NCBI RefSeq assembly: GCF_023509475.1
Contig: NZ_JAKSDZ010000003.1
Coordinates: 124,001-188,000 of the forward strand
Direction: 5' to 3'
DNA: 64,000 bases
From: Aestuariirhabdus haliotis
GTDB taxonomy: Bacteria > Pseudomonadota > Gammaproteobacteria > Pseudomonadales > Aestuariirhabdaceae
Made by a program: the position numbers and the translations under genes. Of the stretch, positions 54,214 through 63,718 are shown piece after piece; position 1 is the stretch's first letter, and the number at the start of each line of letters is the position of its first letter. The notes below the pieces were generated by a model, which was given only the letters and a program-made list of their open reading frames with translations, was not told where the DNA came from and made no database searches.

Positions 54214-54282
54214 ATGCGGGCTTCTAGTAGTGCCTATTTAGTAACGCGGGATCAGTTATTGGAATCGCATTGTTGCTGGTGA
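54214..54282 (+). CDS. Possible 22-aa peptide ORF with strong ribosome site
   Basis: AAGGAG lies 7 nt before ATG 54214, and the frame encodes RASSSAYLVTRDQLLESHC and a few more residues before TGA. It overlaps antisense the last 31 nt of the cyclase gene. The good ribosome site is the only support. The rest of the 275-bp gap shows nothing. Confidence 0.2.
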   Translation: MRASSSAYLVTRDQLLESHCCW

Positions 54283-55466
54283 GGGGTATAAACCCGGCGC
54301 TCACCCGAGACACCTCTCAATGGGAAAGAACCATTGAAGCGCCAGCCATCTTCGCCCTGCCCGCCATGCTTTTCGACAAACTGATGCGAGGCCAACAAAG
54401 GTACACCCAGTGACTTGGTTAAATCCTGTATTCGAGCGGCCTCATTGGCGGCAGCGCCTATGGCCGTAAACTCAAGTCTTGAGGGTGAGCCTATGTTGCC
54501 GTACATGACAGTGCCAAAATGCAGCCCAATGCCAAACTCCATGCCTTTACATTCGGGCTCCGATTGCATTCGGGAGATGGCGCAGCGAGCCGCCATCAGT
54601 GCATTCGCAGCAACCTTCGCAGGCACCGCTTCACATCCGTGTTTTCCGATAGGGAAAATAGCCAACATGGCATCACCGATATACCGCAAGACCTCACCAT
54701 CTTGCTCCAGAACCGATTGAGCCATAATTTCAAAAAATTGATTAAGCTTTTCAATAAAAGCCTCCAAACCCATCTGATCGGCCATTTGGGTCGATCCACG
54801 AAGATCACAAAACCATATAATGGCCTCGATCTGTTCTCCGTCCCCACGCTTGATTCGGCCTTGTAACACCTGGCTTCCCGTTCGCTTGCCGAGGTAGGTT
54901 TCCAGCAGTATTTGCGAAGTGCATCTCAGCGCATAAATCTCCAATACCCGGCCCATTGCAGGTAAAAGTTCGTAGATCATCGCCAAATGCTCTGTAGAAA
55001 AACCAGGGCCTTTATCCGCCGCCAAGGTGATGGCGTGAATGCTGCCATCCATAAATTCAATGGGGAGCGCCACATAATCGCTAGCGCCCTCGTCAGCCAG
55101 TTCGGACAACAACGGATAATCGAGCTGAGCATCAGGACCGCTTAACCGTCGGCGAATAGCCCCGGCGCCCTCTTCAAAAATGGCCCAGTATGGGCTGTCT
55201 CGGTAGGTTTCCGAATGCAGCATTTCATGGGGTGGGTTATAAACGGTAATTTCGTCGTCCCCTTTCACCCAGGTAAAGCTGAAACCTGTAATTTGCGGGT
55301 GCAATAACCTCAGTGTAATGCGTACACGGTAGAGAGGTACACCCAAGGAGAGCAGCCGCTCAACCAGTGCCTTGGTCAGACTTTGGGCATCCGGCAAACG
55401 CCAGGCTTCGTTAAGCATCCACTGGGATAAGGGCTCTTCAGGCACATGAATCGGCTGTACATTCAA
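54252..55466 (-). CDS. Class III adenylate/guanylate cyclase-domain protein
   Basis: This 404-aa cytoplasmic protein has a GAF-like sensor region (about residues 40-190) and a C-terminal class III cyclase domain (about 205-395). Metal-binding Asp residues are present in WFCDLRGSTQMAD and RYIGDAMLAIFP, and the Asn/Arg motif in NEAARIQ. The purine-selecting residues are unusual: Arg in LRYIGDA where Lys is common, and Ala in AIGAAANEA where Asp is common. So it may bind ATP atypically or be a weak cyclase. It is monocistronic. Confidence 0.85.
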   Translation of the reverse strand: MNVQPIHVPEEPLSQWMLNEAWRLPDAQSLTKALVERLLSLGVPLYRVRITLRLLHPQITGFSFTWVKGDDEITVYNPPHEMLHSETYRDSPYWAIFEEGAGAIRRRLSGPDAQLDYPLLSELADEGASDYVALPIEFMDGSIHAITLAADKGPGFSTEHLAMIYELLPAMGRVLEIYALRCTSQILLETYLGKRTGSQVLQGRIKRGDGEQIEAIIWFCDLRGSTQMADQMGLEAFIEKLNQFFEIMAQSVLEQDGEVLRYIGDAMLAIFPIGKHGCEAVPAKVAANALMAARCAISRMQSEPECKGMEFGIGLHFGTVMYGNIGSPSRLEFTAIGAAANEAARIQDLTKSLGVPLLASHQFVEKHGGQGEDGWRFNGSFPLRGVSGERRVYTPHQQQCDSNN

Positions 55467-55613
55467 GATATAGGGCTCCTGGCCGCTAGGCCTTCACCGG
55501 GTTAGTCTCGGAAAAGTAAGTATAACCCCCAGAGCGCTTTGTGGAATCTGCCAATAGGCACCCATCGACAGATCCGTATTATGAGTTCAGGAAACATCAA
55601 GCGGGAGCAAGCC

Positions 55614-55745
55614 ATGATTACAGTAGCAACACCCTCACTGAAAGAGTGCACACAGTGCTTACTGCAATTACGCGCCCGTCACTTCACCCTGAAACGCATT
55701 CAGGGTCGCTGGATTGCAACACTCAGCAAGCAGATATCCGCCTAG
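55614..55745 (+). CDS. Small 43-aa basic protein, possible
   Basis: GGGAG lies 6 nt before ATG 55614. The frame encodes a basic peptide with TPSLKECTQCLLQLRARHF and RIQGRWIATLSKQ. The CxxC pair and the strong ribosome site favour a real gene, but I know no relative. Longer in-frame starts upstream at 55539 lack such a site. Confidence 0.35.
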   Translation: MITVATPSLKECTQCLLQLRARHFTLKRIQGRWIATLSKQISA

Positions 55746-55758
55746 GGTCCTTAAACAA

Positions 55759-56583
55759 TCACGCCTGATAAAGGTTTTCATAGCAATAGTTGGTGGCTTT
55801 TATGTAGCCATCGACACTTCCACAATCGAAGCGCTTGCCTTTGAATTTATACGCTAGTACACAGCCATCTTTGGCTTGCTTGAGTAGCGCATCGGTGATT
55901 TGAATCTCCCCCCCCTTTCCTGGTGGCGTATTACGGATAATCTCGAAAATATCCGGCGTCAGGATGTAGCGGCCAATAATGGCCATATTGCTGGGCGCGT
56001 TTTCGGGAGCAGGTTTTTCCACCATATCGTTTATTCGGAAGATATCTTCCTTAATCATCTCTCCGTCGATGACACCGTACTTATAAGTTTCATCGGCGGG
56101 CACCTCCTGAATAGCGACAATACTGCAACGAAACTGTCGGTACAGCTTGACCATTTGCGATAACACTCCCTCTTCCGGGTTAACACAGAGATCATCAGCC
56201 AGCACCACTGCAAAGGGTTCGTCACCGATCAAGGGTTCACCGGTAAGAATCGCATGCCCCAACCCCTTCATTTCTTGTTGGCGGGTGTATGAAAAGGTGC
56301 AGGCGTCAATCAGGTGACGAATATCCTTGAGTAGATTTTCTTTGGAGGATCCCGCAATCTGATGCTCGAGTTCGTAATTGGTATCGAAGTGGTCAGCCAA
56401 CGCACGTTTGCCACGTCCCGTTACAATACTGATTTGATCCAAGCCAGCTTCCAGCGCTTCCTCAACGCCGTACTCTATCAGTGGCTTATTTACGATTGGC
56501 ATCATCTCTTTCGGCATGGATTTGGTCGCTGGCAGGAACCGTGTACCATAGCCTGCGGCGGGAAATAAGCATTTACGAATCAT
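55759..56583 (-). CDS. galU: UTP-glucose-1-phosphate uridylyltransferase
   Basis: GalU makes UDP-glucose for polysaccharide, LPS and osmolyte synthesis. The 274-aa protein has FPAAGYGTRFLPATKSMPKE near the N-terminus, VLADDLCVN in the middle, and GKGGEIQITDALL and KGKRFDCGS in the C-terminal part. Its start overlaps the manC stop by 4 nt, so both are made together. Confidence 0.95.
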   Translation of the reverse strand: MIRKCLFPAAGYGTRFLPATKSMPKEMMPIVNKPLIEYGVEEALEAGLDQISIVTGRGKRALADHFDTNYELEHQIAGSSKENLLKDIRHLIDACTFSYTRQQEMKGLGHAILTGEPLIGDEPFAVVLADDLCVNPEEGVLSQMVKLYRQFRCSIVAIQEVPADETYKYGVIDGEMIKEDIFRINDMVEKPAPENAPSNMAIIGRYILTPDIFEIIRNTPPGKGGEIQITDALLKQAKDGCVLAYKFKGKRFDCGSVDGYIKATNYCYENLYQA

Positions 56584-58025
56584 TGATCAGGGGTTCCTTC
56601 GGGATTAATTATTTCTGTGCGTCCATAAATATCATCCAGACGGACGATATCATCTTCACCGAGGTAGCTACCAGATTGCACCTCGATCAGGTCCAGTGGA
56701 ATTTTACCGGGATTCTCGAGCCGGTGCTGTTCTCCCAGTGGAATGTAGGTTGATTCATTTTCAGTCACCAGATACTGGCTGTCACCGCAGGTCACTTTCG
56801 CCGTTCCCTGCACAACCACCCAATGCTCGGCGCGGTGGTGATGCATTTGTAAAGATAAGCTGGCACCTGGATTAACCCGAATATGCTTGACCTGGAAACG
56901 TTCCGAAGTATCAATTTCTTCGTATTTTCCCCAGGGACGATAAACGGTGCGATGCTCACGCGCCTCTTTGCGCCCTTCAGATTTGAGCAGGCTTACAACG
57001 TCCTTCACCTGCTGCGCCTTGGCCCGATCCGCTATCAGTACCGCGTCATCGGTTTCTACAACAATAATATTATCCAGCCCAACTGCCGCCACTAGACGGT
57101 TGTCGGCGTGCACGTAACTGTTGTTGCAATCAACCAACAAGCGATCACCAACACCACCATTACCCTGGTCGTCAGCAGGTTGCAGATCTGCTAGAGAATC
57201 CCAGGCACCCACATCGCTCCAGCTAATATCGGCCGGAACTACAGCGCCTTTTTGCGTATGCTCCATCAACCCGTAGTCAATGGAAAGATCAGGTGCAGCA
57301 GAGAAGCCGTCCTCCTGTAGGCGAATGAAGTCCAGATCTTCTGATGCTTGCTGAACTGATGCCTCGACCGCTTTCAGAAGTTCAGGTTGATATTGCTGCA
57401 GTTCATTGATCAGGGTTTGTGCCTGGAACATAAACATGCCGCTGTTCCAGAAATAATCACCACTGGCAACCAGCTTTTTAGCTCGTTCCAAAGAGGGTTT
57501 TTCAACAAAGTGATCTAGCCTTAACCCACCTTCAGGGAGCTCAGCGCCGCCCTTGATATAGCCATAACCGGTTTCCGGACGATCGGCAATAATACCAAAG
57601 GTGACCAGACGGCCTGTAGAGGATAGGAGACTTGCTAATTTGATTCGTTGATGGAATTCATCGACTCGGGCGATAACATGGTCAGCAGGCAATATCAGTA
57701 ACGTCGGATTCTCACCAGATCGCTGGGCGATCAAGGCTGCCGCGGCTATGGCTGGAGCCGTATTTCTAGCGCAAGGTTCCAGCACAATATTGCTACCCTC
57801 GGCACCGCACTGACGCATCTGCTCGGCAACCGTAAATCGGTGCTGCTCGTTACAAACGATGAGCGGCGGTGCAACATCATCAACATCTGCTATACGACGC
57901 CAGGTTTGCTGAATCATGCTGTCATGGTCTGACAGCATACGAATTAACTGCTTGGGGTAGGACTCTCGCGACAGAGGCCAAAGCCGGGAACCACTACCAC
58001 CTGAAAGAATAACCGGTACGATCAT
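56580..58025 (-). CDS. manC: Mannose-1-phosphate guanylyltransferase / mannose-6-phosphate isomerase
   Basis: This 481-aa bifunctional enzyme makes GDP-mannose. The N-terminal transferase domain has LSGGSGSRLWPLSRESYPKQ and the central FVEKPSLERAKKL. The C-terminal cupin isomerase domain begins near RPWGKYEEID and has metal ligands in LQMHHHRAEHWVVV. Length is typical of AlgA/ManC/CpsB. With galU it supplies sugar nucleotides for surface polysaccharide, but no polymer genes are in this window. Confidence 0.94.
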   Translation of the reverse strand: MIVPVILSGGSGSRLWPLSRESYPKQLIRMLSDHDSMIQQTWRRIADVDDVAPPLIVCNEQHRFTVAEQMRQCGAEGSNIVLEPCARNTAPAIAAAALIAQRSGENPTLLILPADHVIARVDEFHQRIKLASLLSSTGRLVTFGIIADRPETGYGYIKGGAELPEGGLRLDHFVEKPSLERAKKLVASGDYFWNSGMFMFQAQTLINELQQYQPELLKAVEASVQQASEDLDFIRLQEDGFSAAPDLSIDYGLMEHTQKGAVVPADISWSDVGAWDSLADLQPADDQGNGGVGDRLLVDCNNSYVHADNRLVAAVGLDNIIVVETDDAVLIADRAKAQQVKDVVSLLKSEGRKEAREHRTVYRPWGKYEEIDTSERFQVKHIRVNPGASLSLQMHHHRAEHWVVVQGTAKVTCGDSQYLVTENESTYIPLGEQHRLENPGKIPLDLIEVQSGSYLGEDDIVRLDDIYGRTEIINPEGTPDQ

Positions 58026-58113
58026 GAACTATCCCTGTAAGACCAATCGAATGTACATACAGATAGTAGCGGAAAAAAAGAGCTTAAGTCTTCGGCGGGA
58101 GGATTTTTTTGAG

Positions 58114-58200
58114 TGGTGCCCGGAGCCGGAATCGAACCGGCACGACCTTACGGTCGAGGGATTTTAAATCCCTTGCGTCTACCAATTTCGCCATCCGGGC
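58114..58200 (-). tRNA. tRNA-Leu (anticodon UAA)
   Basis: The minus strand reads GCCCGGATGGCGAAATTGG at the 5' end, has a long variable arm (CTCGACCGTAAGGTCG), the T arm GCCGGTTCGATTCCGGC and an encoded CCA end. The anticodon loop is TTTAAAA, anticodon TAA. It is the last tRNA of the Gly-Cys-Leu group. Confidence 0.95.
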
Positions 58201-58379
58201 TAAGGAGGGCAAGCGTCTTAGCAAGTAAAACGTGGCGCTAGTTTACACTGGATATCTTAGGCCTAACAAGCTGTTTTAAAAGTGCTTTATACTCATAAAA
58301 AGTAAAAGTAACAGCCGCTCACAAGAGATTCAGAATAAACTTGGGTTCGCCGAAAACATCCTTGTTTTCAGCGGGAAGA

Positions 58380-58453
58380 TGGAGGCTGAGGTCGGAATCG
58401 AACCGGCGTACACGGAGTTGCAGTCCGCTGCATGACCACTCTGCCACCCAGCC
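58380..58453 (-). tRNA. tRNA-Cys (anticodon GCA)
   Basis: The minus strand begins GGCTGGGTGGCAGAGTGG and has anticodon loop CTGCAAC (anticodon GCA), T arm GCCGGTTCGATTCCGAC and an encoded CCA end. Middle gene of the tRNA group downstream of pgsA. Confidence 0.95.
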
Positions 58454-58502
58454 TAAATCGGGAGGATATTGCAAAAGTACAATACCCAAAATGCAGAAAA
58501 TT

Positions 58503-58578
<76 letters not shown>

Positions 58579-58656
58579 TCTGTGTATGTTTAACCAGTTA
58601 CCGCTGGTGCGAATATGAGGCAAGCCTCCTCGCTTCCTGATGTTCAGGTGGTGCGT

Positions 58657-58684
58657 ATTGTATGCGCTCGGAGAATTCTGTCAA
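58657..58684 (-). promoter_or_regulatory. Sigma-70 promoter of the Gly-Cys-Leu tRNA operon
   Basis: On the minus strand, TTGACA (58679-58684), a 16-bp spacer and TACAAT (58657-58662) lie about 80 nt before tRNA-Gly. It allows tRNA synthesis independent of pgsA. Confidence 0.75.
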
Positions 58685-58725
58685 CCCATTGATTCAAAAA
58701 AGAGTTTTGGTTGAATTGTAGCCAG

Positions 58726-59289
58726 CTAAGACTGATCGTCGGTTGGCATTAGGTCCCCCCAGGCAGCCGACAAATATTGCCACATCGACCAAATCGTCAA
58801 TAACGCAGCAACATAGAGAAACCCAAATCCGATTTGACCAACCAGATTGTTAATCTCGGCCGGAGTTGCCAGCAGGAAGAAAATGGCGCCCATTTGGGCG
58901 GCCGTCTTAATTTTACCAATATAGGATACAGCCACACTGGTTCGCTTCCCCAGCTCGGCCATCCACTCCCTGAGTGCCGAAATCACTATTTCTCGACCAA
59001 TAATAATCATGGCGGGGACTGTCACCCAGAAACTGGCATACTCATGCACCAGAAGAGTCAGGGACACCGCAACCATCAATTTGTCTGCGACAGGATCGAG
59101 AAAGGCACCGAAGGGTGTACTCTGATTCCAGCGACGCGCCAGGTAACCATCGAGCAGATCGGTGCAGCCAGCAATAAAAAAAATCCCGGCCGCTGCCATG
59201 TAACTCCAACCCACCGGCAGGTAGTAGACAACGACAATAACGGGAATCAGCAACACTCGTAACAAGGTCAATAGGTTGGGGATGTTCAT
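58726..59289 (-). CDS. pgsA: CDP-diacylglycerol-glycerol-3-phosphate 3-phosphatidyltransferase
   Basis: PgsA makes phosphatidylglycerol phosphate in the inner membrane. I start it at ATG 59289 (187 aa, [11 protein letters not shown]), which matches the E. coli N-terminus and has AAGGA just upstream; an upstream start would add eight residues. The CDP-alcohol transferase motif is complete ([25 protein letters not shown]). About five or six membrane helices are seen. It follows uvrC by 47 nt. Confidence 0.95.
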   Translation of the reverse strand: MNIPNLLTLLRVLLIPVIVVVYYLPVGWSYMAAAGIFFIAGCTDLLDGYLARRWNQSTPFGAFLDPVADKLMVAVSLTLLVHEYASFWVTVPAMIIIGREIVISALREWMAELGKRTSVAVSYIGKIKTAAQMGAIFFLLATPAEINNLVGQIGFGFLYVAALLTIWSMWQYLSAAWGDLMPTDDQS

Positions 59290-59336
59290 GGAATCCTTTG
59301 TGTCAGGCATCAACAGAAGCGTAGATATTAGAGCGA

Positions 59337-61175
59337 TTAATCTGGATGTAAAGCGTCATGAATGGCTTCGGCCAAATGGGCACTGATCCCCTGCACTTTC
59401 TGTAGCTCACTCACTGACGCCTGACTAACCCCCTGCAAGCCTCCAAAGTACTTCAGCAGCTGCTGTCTACGTTTGGCCCCAATACCGGGCACATCCTCCA
59501 ATGCAGAACGATTACGGGCCTTGGCGCGCCTCTGGCGATGACCCGTGATGGCAAAGCGATGCGCCTCATCACGTATAGACTGGATCAGCAACAATGCCGA
59601 AGATCCTCTAGGCAACTGAATCTCTTCGAAAGACCCGTTTACAATCAGGGTTTCCAGTCCCGGCTTGCGCGTTTCTCCCTTAGCAACCCCGACAAGCAAT
59701 AGATCAGTCAACTCCAGCTCCTCCATTACCTGATTAGCCATAGACAACTGCCCCTTCCCGCCATCAATGAACAGCAGATCGGGCAACCTGCCCTCCTCTT
59801 TCAATACCCGGCTATAACGGCGATGCAGGGCTTGGCGCATAGCGGCGTAATCATCACCCGGGGTAATATCGGTGATGTTGAAGCGCCGGTAATCTGATTT
59901 CAACGGCCCCTCATCATTAAACACCACACAAGAAGCGACCGTCGCCTCCCCCGAACTGTGGCTGATATCAAAGCACTCCATACGCGCTGGGATCTTGTCC
60001 AGCTCTAGCAGCTGTTGCAATTCAATGTAGCGCTGGCGAATACTGGTTCGGTTGCTCAACCGTGCTTGCAGGTTTTGCACCGCATTTTTTTGCGCCAAAT
60101 TGATCCAACTGGCTCGATCTCCGCGCACCCTATGGCGGATGACCAGGGCACGACCTACCCCGGAAGAAATGGTTTCTTGCAGTAATTCTGAAGATTGAAT
60201 ATCGATGTCTGTGACTACCTCCTCAGGTACATCTCTGCCACCCTGATCCCCCAGATAAAGCTGGGCTAACAAGCCACTGTATATATCCTCAAGCGGATCG
60301 TCTGTTTTGCGTTGGTGGAAAATGCTCCGATTACCTGCGACACGACCACCACGTATGCTTAACAACGCAAAGCACAGGTGATCCCCCTGCTCCGCCATAG
60401 CAATGACATCGATATTACCGCCATCACGATCGACCACCTGCTGTTCCTGAGCCGCCCGAAGCTGAGTCACCTGATCCCTTAAGTCAGCTGCTTTCTCGAA
60501 TTCCAACGCAGCCGCCGCCGCTTCCATTTCTTCCAGTAGCAGATAGATCAAGGCTTGGCTTTTGCCGCGCAAAAACAACCTGGAACGCTCAACATCAGTA
60601 GCATACTCTTGCTCACTGACAAGCCCGGTACAGGGAGCTTTGCAGCGCTTTATTTGATACTGGAGACAGGGTCGGGTCCGGTTGCGGAAATAGCTGTCTT
60701 CGCATTGCCTGACCCGAAAGACACGCTGCAGTATATTCATACTTTCCCGAATAGCACCGGCGCTGGGATAAGGTCCGAAGTATTCGACACCTCGCTTTTT
60801 TCGCCCTCGGTAAAACCCCAAACGGGGGAATCCCCCCCCCGGAGCGATAAAAACATAGGGGTAGGATTTATCGTCCCTAAGTAGAATATTGTAGGGCGGG
60901 CGGTGATTTTTAATTAGATTTTGTTCAAGTATCAGCGCTTCGGCTTCAGTATTCGTCACAATCGTCTCTATATGAACGATGCGAGCAACCAACGCAGCCG
61001 TTTTCGGCGCAAGGCCACTTGAGCGAAAATAACTTGCCAGTCGATTCTTCAGGCTTTTCGCTTTACCCACGTACAGAATAGCACCACCTTCGGCATACAT
61101 TTGATAGACGCCGGGGTGGTGGTGCTGGGTTGCCAGAAAGGCTTTGTGATCAAAAGCAGGAGGTGAGGCCGCCAT
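59337..61175 (-). CDS. uvrC: Excinuclease ABC subunit C
   Basis: UvrC makes both incisions in nucleotide excision repair. The 612-aa protein has the N-terminal GIY-YIG nuclease ([25 protein letters not shown]), a UVR motif (about residues 205-240), the RNase H-like endonuclease with [19 protein letters not shown], and two helix-hairpin-helix motifs at the end ([20 protein letters not shown]). It lies between gacA (34 nt) and pgsA, the E. coli-like order. Confidence 0.96.
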   Translation of the reverse strand: MAASPPAFDHKAFLATQHHHPGVYQMYAEGGAILYVGKAKSLKNRLASYFRSSGLAPKTAALVARIVHIETIVTNTEAEALILEQNLIKNHRPPYNILLRDDKSYPYVFIAPGGGFPRLGFYRGRKKRGVEYFGPYPSAGAIRESMNILQRVFRVRQCEDSYFRNRTRPCLQYQIKRCKAPCTGLVSEQEYATDVERSRLFLRGKSQALIYLLLEEMEAAAAALEFEKAADLRDQVTQLRAAQEQQVVDRDGGNIDVIAMAEQGDHLCFALLSIRGGRVAGNRSIFHQRKTDDPLEDIYSGLLAQLYLGDQGGRDVPEEVVTDIDIQSSELLQETISSGVGRALVIRHRVRGDRASWINLAQKNAVQNLQARLSNRTSIRQRYIELQQLLELDKIPARMECFDISHSSGEATVASCVVFNDEGPLKSDYRRFNITDITPGDDYAAMRQALHRRYSRVLKEEGRLPDLLFIDGGKGQLSMANQVMEELELTDLLLVGVAKGETRKPGLETLIVNGSFEEIQLPRGSSALLLIQSIRDEAHRFAITGHRQRRAKARNRSALEDVPGIGAKRRQQLLKYFGGLQGVSQASVSELQKVQGISAHLAEAIHDALHPD

Positions 61176-61209
61176 AAAACCCCTGATAGCGGTTCCAATA
61201 AAACAGAAA

Positions 61210-61863
61210 TTATCCGGCTACACTCTCACCATCAACCATTCCGTGACGAACAGCGAGCAGAGTTAATTCAACATCACTACTGATGCCGAGCTTATCGAAT
61301 ATTCTGTAGCGATAACTATTAACAGTCTTTGGACTAAGGCATAGCTTATCGGAGATGACCTGCACCTTATGGCAGTTAACAATCATCATCGTGATTTGAA
61401 TCTCCCGCTCCGACAATTGGTCAAATGGCGAGCTTTGCTCCTCATCCTGAAAAGGTTTCAGAGCCATTTGCTGAGCTATATCGGCACTGATATAGCGCTT
61501 GCCTTTCGCCGCCATACGAATCGCGTTGACCATATCATCCAAGCCCGCACCCTTGGTGACATACCCGGAAGCGCCCGCTTTCAGCAATCTGGAAGGAAAG
61601 GGTTCGTCCTCGCAAACCGTGACAGCGATCACTTTGATATCAGGATTTGATCGCGTTATTTTACGGGTGGCTTCCAAACCGCCGATGCCAGGCATTTTCA
61701 CATCCATCAGAATTACATGGATATCCAGGCGTCGCGCAAAATCGACCGCTGCCTCACCACTTTCCGCTTCTCCAACAACAGTAATACCGTCTACATCAGC
61801 AAGCATTCTGGTGATACCGGTACGCACCAAATCATGGTCATCAACAACCAGTACATTAATCAA
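61210..61863 (-). CDS. gacA: Response regulator GacA/UvrY
   Basis: This 217-aa regulator has a receiver domain with acidic pocket VVDDHD, phospho-acceptor Asp in HVILMDVKMPGIGG (about residue 54) and Lys in VTKGAG, then a LuxR-type HTH (LSEREIQITMMIVNCHKVQ, SPKTVNSYRYRIFDKLG). The direct link to uvrC identifies it as GacA/UvrY, which with the sensor GacS/BarA drives CsrA-antagonising small RNAs. The sensor gene is not in the window. Confidence 0.93.
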   Translation of the reverse strand: MINVLVVDDHDLVRTGITRMLADVDGITVVGEAESGEAAVDFARRLDIHVILMDVKMPGIGGLEATRKITRSNPDIKVIAVTVCEDEPFPSRLLKAGASGYVTKGAGLDDMVNAIRMAAKGKRYISADIAQQMALKPFQDEEQSSPFDQLSEREIQITMMIVNCHKVQVISDKLCLSPKTVNSYRYRIFDKLGISSDVELTLLAVRHGMVDGESVAG

Positions 61864-61986
61864 ATACGAACCCTCCCCGCAAATCTCTTTATTATTATCA
61901 GGTTAAGAGCACAACTTAATGCTATTAATGAAACTGTAGTGCAATTCCTGACAATTAAAATAGCAGATCGGCAGTACTATAGACAG

Positions 61987-62017
61987 AAAAAAGGCCCACC
62001 CCGAAAGGATAGGCCTT
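61987..62017 (-). terminator. Intrinsic terminator after etfA
   Basis: On the minus strand a stem AAGGCC / GGCCTT encloses further pairing (ATCC with GGGT) and a TTTC loop and ends in TTTTTT. It lies 22 nt after the etfA stop. Confidence 0.8.
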
Positions 62018-62039
62018 CTTACTTATTCGCAATAATTGT

Positions 62040-62969
62040 CTATACAAGCTTTTCCAGTTCAGGAACAGCTTCAAACAGATCAGCGACAAGACCGTAATCA
62101 GCAACCTGGAAAATAGGCGCTTCTTCGTCCTTGTTAATTGCAACAATAACTTTACTGTCTTTCATGCCGGCGAGATGCTGGATAGCACCAGAAATACCCA
62201 CAGCAACGTAAAGGTTTGGCGCAACAACCTTACCTGTTTGTCCAACCTGCATGTCATTCGGGACAAAACCAGCATCAACCGCTGCACGAGATGCACCGAC
62301 CGCTGCTCCCAGTTTGTCAGCAAGGGTATACAGCAACTCAAAGTTTTCTCCATTGCCCATACCGCGACCGCCCGATACCACGATGTCGGCAGCTGTCAAC
62401 TCAGGACGGTCGGACTTGGCCAGCTCTTCGCCGACAAAGCTCGATATGCCCGCATCTTCAACGTTGGCAACCGCTTCAACATTTGCACTTCCACCTTCAG
62501 CAGATGCGGCATCAAAACCCGTGGAACGAACCGTGATCACTTTAACCGTAGCACTGGACTGCACGGTAGCGATCGCATTACCTGCATAGATAGGTCGGGC
62601 GAAGGTATCCGGGCCTTCAACTCGAATCACTTCAGAGATTTGATCAACATCCAGCAAGGCAGCAACGCGAGGCATGTAATTCTTGCCGCTGGTAGTCGCT
62701 GGCGCCAGAATGTGACCGTAGGACTTGCCCAGATCAGCAATCAATAATCCCATATTCTCCGCTAACTGGTGCTCATAAGCAGCATTGTCGGCCACCAATA
62801 CCTTGCTGACACCTGCAACTTTAGCGGCCGCTTCTGCGGCACCGCCGCAAGCATTACCGGCAACCAGCACATCGATGTCGCCACCGATTGCCTGAGCTGC
62901 AGTTATGGTGTTAAGAGTTGCACCGGCCAGACTGTCATTGGAATGTTCTGCAATTACTAGAATAGCCAT
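62040..62969 (-). CDS. etfA: Electron transfer flavoprotein subunit alpha
   Basis: EtfA binds FAD and with EtfB carries electrons from acyl-CoA and other dehydrogenases to the quinone pool. The 309-aa protein has the C-terminal FAD domain with [41 protein letters not shown] and GAIQHLAGM. Its start shares one base with the etfB stop. Long antisense frames within it are shadows. Confidence 0.96.
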   Translation of the reverse strand: MAILVIAEHSNDSLAGATLNTITAAQAIGGDIDVLVAGNACGGAAEAAAKVAGVSKVLVADNAAYEHQLAENMGLLIADLGKSYGHILAPATTSGKNYMPRVAALLDVDQISEVIRVEGPDTFARPIYAGNAIATVQSSATVKVITVRSTGFDAASAEGGSANVEAVANVEDAGISSFVGEELAKSDRPELTAADIVVSGGRGMGNGENFELLYTLADKLGAAVGASRAAVDAGFVPNDMQVGQTGKVVAPNLYVAVGISGAIQHLAGMKDSKVIVAINKDEEAPIFQVADYGLVADLFEAVPELEKLV

Positions 62970-63718
62970 TAGATCACCTTCGCTTCGTTCTTCAGTTTCT
63001 CAACCAACTCCTCAACGCTGGCTACCTTGATACCAGCTTGACGTTCTGCTGGCGACTCAACTTTCAACGTTGTCACGCTGGATGAGGTTTCAACACCCAA
63101 ATCTGCCGGGGTTTTGGTATCCAGAGGCTTACGCTTGGCTTTCATAATGTTAGGCAAGGAAGCGTAACGAGGCTCGTTCAAACGAAGATCTGTGGTCACA
63201 ATGGCAGGCAAACTCAAGGAGACTGTCTGCAATCCACCATCAATTTCACGGGTAACAGAAACCTTACCGTCAGCAACATTAACTTCGGAAGCAAAGGTAC
63301 CCTGAGGAAGCCCTGCTAACGCACCCAGCATCTGGCCAGTCTGGTTATTGTCGCTATCAATTGCCTGCTTACCAAGAATGATCAGATCAGGCTTTTCCTC
63401 ATCAACAACCGCCTTAAGCAATTTGGCGACACTTAATGAACCCAGGCTTTCATCGGTTTCGACCAGAATGCCACGATCAGCACCCAGCGCAAGCGCAGTA
63501 CGAATCTGCTCCTGGCACTCTTTTCCACCCATGGAAACCGCAACAACCTCAGTGGCAGTTCCGCTCTCTTTCAGGCGAACGGCCTCTTCGACAGCAATTT
63601 CATCAAAGGGGTTCATGGCCATTTTGACGTTGGTTAAATCAACATCTGAATTATCCGCTTTAACACGGACCTTTACGTTGTAATCTATGACTCGCTTTAC
63701 AGCTACAAGAACCTTCAT
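62969..63718 (-). CDS. etfB: Electron transfer flavoprotein subunit beta
   Basis: This 249-aa partner of EtfA binds AMP structurally. It starts [18 protein letters not shown] and has [22 protein letters not shown] and the recognition-loop region [26 protein letters not shown] site precedes the ATG. Gene order etfB-etfA is standard; the ETF:quinone oxidoreductase gene is often next door and may lie beyond the window. Confidence 0.96.
   Translation of the reverse strand: MKVLVAVKRVIDYNVKVRVKADNSDVDLTNVKMAMNPFDEIAVEEAVRLKESGTATEVVAVSMGGKECQEQIRTALALGADRGILVETDESLGSLSVAKLLKAVVDEEKPDLIILGKQAIDSDNNQTGQMLGALAGLPQGTFASEVNVADGKVSVTREIDGGLQTVSLSLPAIVTTDLRLNEPRYASLPNIMKAKRKPLDTKTPADLGVETSSSVTTLKVESPAERQAGIKVASVEELVEKLKNEAKVI

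Noticed and set aside
62175-62747. 190-aa plus-strand open frame
   Set aside because: It is antisense to etfA and is Cys/His/Arg-rich in a random way. EtfA motifs on the other strand are unambiguous.
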